64,000 nt of DNA from Dongia_B sp964406155 (lineage in GTDB: Bacteria; Pseudomonadota; Alphaproteobacteria; Dongiales; Dongiaceae). The DNA lies in assembly GCA_964406155.1 (NCBI GenBank), contig CAYOQR010000024.1, positions 1 to 64,000 of the forward strand, in the 5' to 3' direction. Below the pieces are notes generated by a model. That model was not told the origin of the DNA, did not search any database, and worked only from the letters and a program-made list of their open reading frames with translations. Positions 59,285 through 64,000 of the stretch are shown here, one piece after another (position 1 is the first letter of the stretch; each line of letters begins with the position of its first letter). Both the position numbers and the translations under genes were made by a program.

Positions 59285-60523
59285 ATGCTGGAAGATCTGG
59301 AACGCCAGCCCGGTGAACATGAACCCAGTGAACATGAACCCAGTGAACATGGCCCCGGTGAACATCCCGGCGATCGTCAGGCGGACGATGCGGGTATTCC
59401 CCCGACGGACAACCGGAGCATGGAAGCGGCGGTGGAGACGGAGGGGCCGGCGCGGCGCAAGGGATTTCTGCGGCGCCATCCGCTCGGCACATCGATCGGC
59501 CTCCTGCTGCTGCTGATCGCCGGCGGCGTCGGTTATCTCTATTGGGACTATGCCGCACATTTCGAAACAACCGACGATGCCTTCGTCTCGGCGCGGCAAT
59601 TCGCCATCGCGCCGAAAGTGTCCGGCTATATCACCGCCGTGCCCGTCACCGACAACCAGCACGTCGCCGCCGGCGATGTGATCGCGCGCATCGATGACCG
59701 CGATTACAAGACCGCGCTCGCCGAGGCGCAGGCCCAGGTGGATGTGGCGCAGGCCAATATCGAGAATGTCGATTCCCAGATCGGCGTCCAGGAGGCGCAG
59801 ATCAGCGCCGGCAACGCCCAGGTCGAGCAGGCCCAGGCGGGGCTCATCTTCGCCCAGCAGCAGAACGCGCGCTATCGCGATTTGGCACTCAAGGGCTCGG
59901 GCAGCGTCCAGAACGAACAGCAATACAGCTCTCAGCTTCATCAGCAGGAAGCCGGCTTCGCCAGCGCGCAAGCGAGCCTGAAGGTGGCGCAGCGGCAGCT
60001 CGCGGCGCTGCAGGCCCAGCGTGCCAGCGCTACCGCGACGCTGGCGCAGATGCAGGCCCAGCGCGACGAGGCGCAGCTCAATCTCTCCTATACGACGGTC
60101 ACGGCGGCCCAGCCGGGGCGTGTCGTCAATCTCGGCGCCGCCGTCGGCCAGTTCGCCCAGGCCGGCACGGCGCTCACGATGTTCGTCCCCGACGACATCT
60201 GGGTTGCCGCGAATTACAAGGAGACCGAGCTTGACGCCATCCGGCCGGGGCAGGCGGCGACATTGTCGATCGACGCCTATCCGGAACGCAAGATCCGGGG
60301 ACATGTCGACAGCGTTCAGCCCGGATCGGGCGCCGCTTTCTCGGTGCTGCCGCCGCAGAACGCCACCGGCAATTACGTGAAGATCGTGCAGCGCGTTCCC
60401 GTCAAGATCGTCATGGACAATCCGCCGGCCGATGTCGCCCTGGGTCCCGGCATGTCGGTGGTGCCCACCGTGCGGATCAATCCCAATCCGTCGCTTTATG
60501 AGCGGCTGAGGGCCTGGCTGTGA
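59285..60523 (+). CDS. emrA: HlyD/EmrA-type periplasmic adaptor protein
   Basis: 412 residues. A low-complexity N-terminus of repeated EHEPS units (four 15-bp copies, 59311-59370) precedes one membrane helix at about 69-87. The long periplasmic arm begins HFETTDDAFVSARQFAIAPKVSGYITAVPVTDNQHVAAGDVIARIDDRDY, then a coiled-coil hairpin of alternating Gln/Ala helices, and the ANYKETELDAIRPGQAATLSIDAYPE barrel. The adaptor links an EmrB-type pump to an outer-membrane channel. The last codons overlap the emrB-like start. Confidence 0.85.
   Translation: MLEDLERQPGEHEPSEHEPSEHGPGEHPGDRQADDAGIPPTDNRSMEAAVETEGPARRKGFLRRHPLGTSIGLLLLLIAGGVGYLYWDYAAHFETTDDAFVSARQFAIAPKVSGYITAVPVTDNQHVAAGDVIARIDDRDYKTALAEAQAQVDVAQANIENVDSQIGVQEAQISAGNAQVEQAQAGLIFAQQQNARYRDLALKGSGSVQNEQQYSSQLHQQEAGFASAQASLKVAQRQLAALQAQRASATATLAQMQAQRDEAQLNLSYTTVTAAQPGRVVNLGAAVGQFAQAGTALTMFVPDDIWVAANYKETELDAIRPGQAATLSIDAYPERKIRGHVDSVQPGSGAAFSVLPPQNATGNYVKIVQRVPVKIVMDNPPADVALGPGMSVVPTVRINPNPSLYERLRAWL
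59311..59370. repeat. 15-bp in-frame tandem array in the emrA-like gene
   Basis: CGGTGAACATGAACC, CAGTGAACATGAACC, CAGTGAACATGGCCC and CGGTGAACATCCCGG are contiguous in-frame units encoding EHEPS and variants. Confidence 0.9.
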
Positions 60524-62124
60524 GCAGGTCGACGGCCGTCGCGGCGCCTGCATCCGGCGCCGTGCCCGCTGCCGCCGAGGGCGCGCCCTGGATCCTCGCG
60601 ATCCTGGTTGCCCTGGCGAGCTTCATGGAGGTGCTCGACACCACCATCGCCAATGTGGCGCTGCCTTATGTCGCCGGCGATATGGGGGTGAGCCAGGACG
60701 AATCCTCCTGGGTCGTGACGACCTATCTGGTCGCCAATGCGGTCATCCTGACGGCCAGCAGCTTTCTCGCCCGCATGCTGGGCCGCAAGAGATTCTTCCT
60801 CATCTGCCTGGCGGCCTTCACCATCAGTTCGGTGTTGTGCGGCTTTGCCTGGAACCTGGATGCGCTGCTGACCTTCCGCATTCTTCAGGGGCTCGGCGGC
60901 GGCGGCATGGTGCCGGTGGCACAATCGATCCTCGCGGATTCCTTCCCGCCGTCCCGGCGCGGCCAGGCTTTCGCGCTCTTCGGCATCGCCGTCGTCGTGG
61001 CGCCGGTGGTCGGACCGACGCTCGGCGGCTGGCTGGCCGATAATCTTTCCTGGCGCTGGTGCTTCCTGATCAACGGCCCGGTCGGCGTGGCGACGATCGC
61101 GCTGATCTCCAGCATCCTGCACGAAGCGGCGCCGGGAAAGTCCGGGGGCAAGAGCGGGAAGAACAGCTTCGACCTGATCGGCTTCCTGCTGGTCGCGACC
61201 TTCCTCGGCAGCCTGGAGATCATGCTGGACCGGGGCGTCGAGGATGACTGGTTCGGCTCGCCCTTCATCATTCGCGCCGCTGTCATCTGCGCGTCCGCCT
61301 TCGTCTTGATGATCCCTTGGGAAATGAGCCGGGCCAATCCGATGATCGATCTGCGGATGGTGGCGACGCGGCAATTCGGCACCTGCTTTTTCGTCATGCT
61401 GGCGGTCGGCATCATTCTGCTGGGCACCACCCAATCCTTGCCCCAGCTCGTGCAGGATGATTTCGGCTATACCGCGACCCAGGCCGGGCTCGTCCTGTCG
61501 CCGGGCGGTATCGTCGCCATGGCGATGATGTTCATCACCGGCCGGCTGACCACCAAAGTGCAGCCGAAATATCTGATCTGTGTCGGCGCGATCATCACCG
61601 CGTTCTCGATGTATCAATTGACCAATATCTATGCGGATATCGGCTTCTGGTTCTTCGCGAAGTCGCGCATGCTGCTCAGCATCGGCATTTCCCTGATCTT
61701 CCTGCCGATCATGAGTGCGTCCTATAGCGGCATTCCGAGGGACAAGACCGATCAGGCCTCGGCGCTGATCAACGCGGCGCGCAATACCGGCGGCTCGATC
61801 GGCATCTCCATCGCAGCCAATATCCTGGCGCATCGCGGACAGTTTCATCAGAACCGTCTGGTTGAGAGTCTCATTCCCTCCAGCCCGCAATACCAGTCCA
61901 GCCTGCAGCAGATCACCGCTTATTTCACGGGGCAGGGCAGCGCGCCATCCCTGGCTCATCAACAGGCGATCGGCTGGATCGGACAGGCCGTGCAGGCGCA
62001 ATCCTCCTTGCTCTCCTATATCGACGCCTATTGGGTCCTGGCCATGATCGCGTTTGCCGCCGTGCCGATGGCGCTCTCCTTGAGCAAGGTGCAGCTCGGC
62101 GGACCGGCGCCCAGCGCCCATTAA
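60520..62124 (+). CDS. emrB: EmrB/QacA-type MFS drug exporter
   Basis: 534 residues, about 14 helices. LASFMEVLDTTIANVALPYVAGDMGVSQDESSWVVTTYLVANAVILTASSFLARMLGRKRFF is the DHA2 signature, and AFALFGIAVVVAPVVGPTLGGWLADNLSWRWCFLINGPVG is motif C. It starts with GTG overlapping the stop of emrA (GTGA). Together with EmrA it would expel hydrophobic toxic compounds by proton antiport. Regulation by the divergent TetR gene through the palindrome is likely. Confidence 0.88.
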   Translation: MSRSTAVAAPASGAVPAAAEGAPWILAILVALASFMEVLDTTIANVALPYVAGDMGVSQDESSWVVTTYLVANAVILTASSFLARMLGRKRFFLICLAAFTISSVLCGFAWNLDALLTFRILQGLGGGGMVPVAQSILADSFPPSRRGQAFALFGIAVVVAPVVGPTLGGWLADNLSWRWCFLINGPVGVATIALISSILHEAAPGKSGGKSGKNSFDLIGFLLVATFLGSLEIMLDRGVEDDWFGSPFIIRAAVICASAFVLMIPWEMSRANPMIDLRMVATRQFGTCFFVMLAVGIILLGTTQSLPQLVQDDFGYTATQAGLVLSPGGIVAMAMMFITGRLTTKVQPKYLICVGAIITAFSMYQLTNIYADIGFWFFAKSRMLLSIGISLIFLPIMSASYSGIPRDKTDQASALINAARNTGGSIGISIAANILAHRGQFHQNRLVESLIPSSPQYQSSLQQITAYFTGQGSAPSLAHQQAIGWIGQAVQAQSSLLSYIDAYWVLAMIAFAAVPMALSLSKVQLGGPAPSAH

Positions 62125-62322
62125 CGTCAGGGCACATTGACTCACGCCAGGGAGCCACGACAGGCGTCTGGATCCGCTTTTCAATGAGCAGGCGGGTCCG
62201 GAGATGAAAACTCCCTGCTGCTGATGGCGAGTTTGGTGGAACAGCTCGATCAGCTCGCCGAGGGGATCTCCGAAGAATTCGCTAGTCCGTTGGGGCGGGT
62301 CACGATATCGTTGCGGAACCTT

Positions 62323-62328
62323 ATAATC
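62323..62328 (+). promoter_or_regulatory. -10-like TATAAT before the tup genes
   Basis: A consensus TATAAT lies 34 bases before the tupB start. No good -35 is 16-18 bases upstream. The stretch 62125-62362 has no gene; bases 62160-62290 could be an old coding remnant but show no identifiable family. Confidence 0.4.
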
Positions 62329-62362
62329 TGGTGTTCGCTTTGATATGCGTTGGTAAGCTGGG

Positions 62363-63061
62363 ATGAACGATTTTGCCGACGCATTTTGGAAGGCCGCCAG
62401 CCTTATCGGCCATATAGATGCCGAACTGCGTGAGATCGTTTTCCTTTCGCTTGGCGTCAGCCTGACGGCGAGTTTTTTCGCTTTCGCGATTGGGGCGCCT
62501 TTCGGCACGGCCCTGGCCATTTACCGCATCCGCGGGCAGGGTGTGTTGATCGTTATCGCCAACGCATTGCTCGGATTGCCCCCCGTCGTTGTCGGTCTTG
62601 CCGTTTACCTCTTGCTGTCGCGATCGGGACCACTGGGGTCGCTCGGCATTCTGTTCACGCCGACAGCCATGGTCATCGCCCAGGCGATCCTCGGTATGCC
62701 AATCGTCATTGCGCTCGTTCACCGAATGATGGTGGACGTATGGGCCAGTTACGGCGATGCCTTCCTGGTCGATGGAGCCTCACGCCCACGTGCCGCGTTG
62801 TCGCTTATGTGTATCACCCGCGAGGGGATGCTGACGGCGTTTCTCGCCGCTTTTGGCCGGGCGATCAGCGAGGTGGGCGCGATCATCATCGTCGGCGGCA
62901 ATGTGAGGGATTACACACGTACGATGACGACGGCCATCGCGCTGGAGACGAGCAAGGGAGATTTGAGCTTCGCGCTTGCCCTGGGCATCATTCTTGTGAT
63001 CCTGTCGATGACCGTGAGTGCGTTGAGTTTTATCTTGGGGCGGCTCCTGACGGGCCGCTGA
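62363..63061 (+). CDS. tupB: Tungstate ABC transporter permease
   Basis: 232 residues, about five to six helices. The membrane core begins SLGVSLTASFFAFAIGAPFGTALAIYRIRGQG, and the permease segment is SLMCITREGMLTAFLAAFGRAISEVGAIIIVGGN, which fits TupB-type tungstate permeases. The start has a poor ribosome site. It precedes tupA by 30 bases, the reverse of the usual tupA-tupB-tupC order. The ATPase gene tupC is not in the window; it may lie just beyond the right edge. Confidence 0.83.
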   Translation: MNDFADAFWKAASLIGHIDAELREIVFLSLGVSLTASFFAFAIGAPFGTALAIYRIRGQGVLIVIANALLGLPPVVVGLAVYLLLSRSGPLGSLGILFTPTAMVIAQAILGMPIVIALVHRMMVDVWASYGDAFLVDGASRPRAALSLMCITREGMLTAFLAAFGRAISEVGAIIIVGGNVRDYTRTMTTAIALETSKGDLSFALALGIILVILSMTVSALSFILGRLLTGR

Positions 63062-63091
63062 AATCTAAAGAGATCGCAGGGGAGGCCTTAC

Positions 63092-63925
63092 ATGAAGCGT
63101 TGGTTCGACTCACTTCGTATCCTGGCAATCGTGGCACTTGCCTCGCTGGGCTCTCAGGCTTGGGCACAGGACGATTCGATTATTGTCGCATCGACGACCT
63201 CAACGCAGGACTCCGGCCTGTTCGACTACTTGCTGCCGATCGTCAAGCAGAAGACGGGCATTCAAGTGAAAGTACTGGCGCAAGGCACCGGCCAGGCGCT
63301 CGATACCGCGCGCCGCGGCGATGCCGACGTGGTATTCGTTCACGCCAAATCAGCCGAAGAGAAGTTCCTCGCAGAAGGGTATGGCGTGAAGCGCTATCCC
63401 GTCATGTACAATGATTTCGTGATCATCGGCCCGAAGGACGATCCGGCAGGCATCAAGGGCAAGGACCCCGTGGCGGCTCTGCAAACCATCAAGGCCAGGG
63501 CCGTGCCGTTCGTTTCCCGCGGGGATCATTCCGGAACCCACATGGCCGAGCTCAAGCTCTGGCAACAAGCGGGCGTCGATATCGCGAAAGACCATGGCTC
63601 CTGGTACAAGGAAATCGGCCAGGGGATGGGGGCCGCGCTGAACATGGCCTCGGCATCGAACGCCTATGTGCTTGCTGATCGCGGCACATGGCTCGCGTTC
63701 CAGAATCGCGGCAACCTCGCTATCCTCGTTGAGGGCGACAAGCGCCTATTCAACCAGTATGGGGTGATACTGGTAAATCCGGCCAAGAATCCGGCGGTGA
63801 AGCGGGAAGCTGGACAGCGTTTCATTGACTGGCTCATCTCGCCGGAGGGACAAAGCGCGATCGCCGGCTACAAGATCAAAGGCCAGCAGCTTTTCTACCC
63901 CAATGCGAACGATCCCAAGGCCTGA
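63092..63925 (+). CDS. tupA: Tungstate-binding protein
   Basis: 277 residues. The signal peptide runs MKRWFDSLRILAIVALASLGSQAWAQ. The mature start IIVASTTSTQDSGLFDYLLPIVKQKTGIQVKVLAQGTGQALDTARRGDADVVFVH is the TupA oxyanion-binding signature (STTSTQDSG). The rest has FVSRGDHSGTHMAELKLW and ASNAYVLADRGTW, ligands for tungstate. GGGGAGG lies 6 bases before the ATG at 63092. Cells use it to load tungsten-containing or molybdenum-containing enzymes. Confidence 0.88.
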   Translation: MKRWFDSLRILAIVALASLGSQAWAQDDSIIVASTTSTQDSGLFDYLLPIVKQKTGIQVKVLAQGTGQALDTARRGDADVVFVHAKSAEEKFLAEGYGVKRYPVMYNDFVIIGPKDDPAGIKGKDPVAALQTIKARAVPFVSRGDHSGTHMAELKLWQQAGVDIAKDHGSWYKEIGQGMGAALNMASASNAYVLADRGTWLAFQNRGNLAILVEGDKRLFNQYGVILVNPAKNPAVKREAGQRFIDWLISPEGQSAIAGYKIKGQQLFYPNANDPKA

Positions 63926-64000
63926 GAGGTTTCACAGGCCTGTCGCCTTGCAAGTGACCTTCTTTGCCTTGGATATTGGGTAAGCGTTTTTCGGCTCTCA

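Noticed and set aside
60496..62520. 674-codon minus-strand frame over emrB
   Set aside because: Composition is strongly hydrophilic and repetitive, while the plus strand encodes an unmistakable DHA2 transporter.

Overview
The window is high-GC DNA from an alphaproteobacterium. It is most like the Rhodospirillales and relatives, but no rRNA or other marker allows a genus call. The class is suggested by dispersed intergenic repeats whose reading frames give the familiar ghost peptide VIAGLDPAIHG, by small proteins with ANDN and SFPASDPP motifs, and by the gene families present. No rRNA, tRNA or CRISPR array was seen. The left edge carries what looks like one end of an IS481-type insertion sequence.

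Layout. 0.3-5 kb: amidase and putrescine-type binding protein operon with an operator-promoter, then two tandem membrane paralogues. 5-9 kb: DOPA-dioxygenase-like protein, DoxX, XRE/S24-like repressor and a secreted repeat protein. 9.3-12.1 kb: ArgP/LysG regulator divergent from a LysE/ArgO exporter, then two truncated genes (carboxymuconolactone decarboxylase and beta-keto-acid cleavage enzyme) joined head to head. 12.4-16.1 kb: two lipoprotein paralogues and two small ALWRA-motif proteins around a structured non-coding stretch. 16.5-19.5 kb: SRPBCC protein, MFS transporter and divergent TetR. 19.8-27 kb is accessory: orphan contractile-injection spike proteins, an MqsR-like toxin with a zinc-ribbon partner, and a primase-helicase with an XRE gene. 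27-40 kb: RhtA-like exporter, MHYT-PAS-GGDEF-EAL protein, CPA2 antiporter with universal-stress domains, a D-tartrate-dehydratase-like enolase, CBS protein, TetR and thiolase.

40.3-48.6 kb is an organosulfur block: an SsuABC-type transporter with two permeases, a TauD/AtsK-type dioxygenase, and a DmdA-like (DMSP demethylase) protein with its own LysR regulator. 48.7-50 kb is a nitric-oxide module: NsrR and a group III truncated globin, each behind an NsrR-box-like palindrome. 50-58 kb holds a phosphopantetheinyl transferase, a phosphatase, an MBOAT acyltransferase, a class III cyclase, a cupin, a PAS protein and an acetyltransferase. 58-62 kb is a TetR-controlled EmrAB pump, and the window ends in tungstate uptake genes tupB-tupA.

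Two window-wide patterns stand out. The first is three families of dispersed intergenic palindromic repeats, often in inverted pairs. The second is an unusual density of short degenerate tandem arrays (units of 13-16 bp, 3-7 copies) lying against gene ends or, as 15-bp in-frame units, inside proteins. The most striking is a roughly 52-residue insert in the tartrate-dehydratase-like enzyme.
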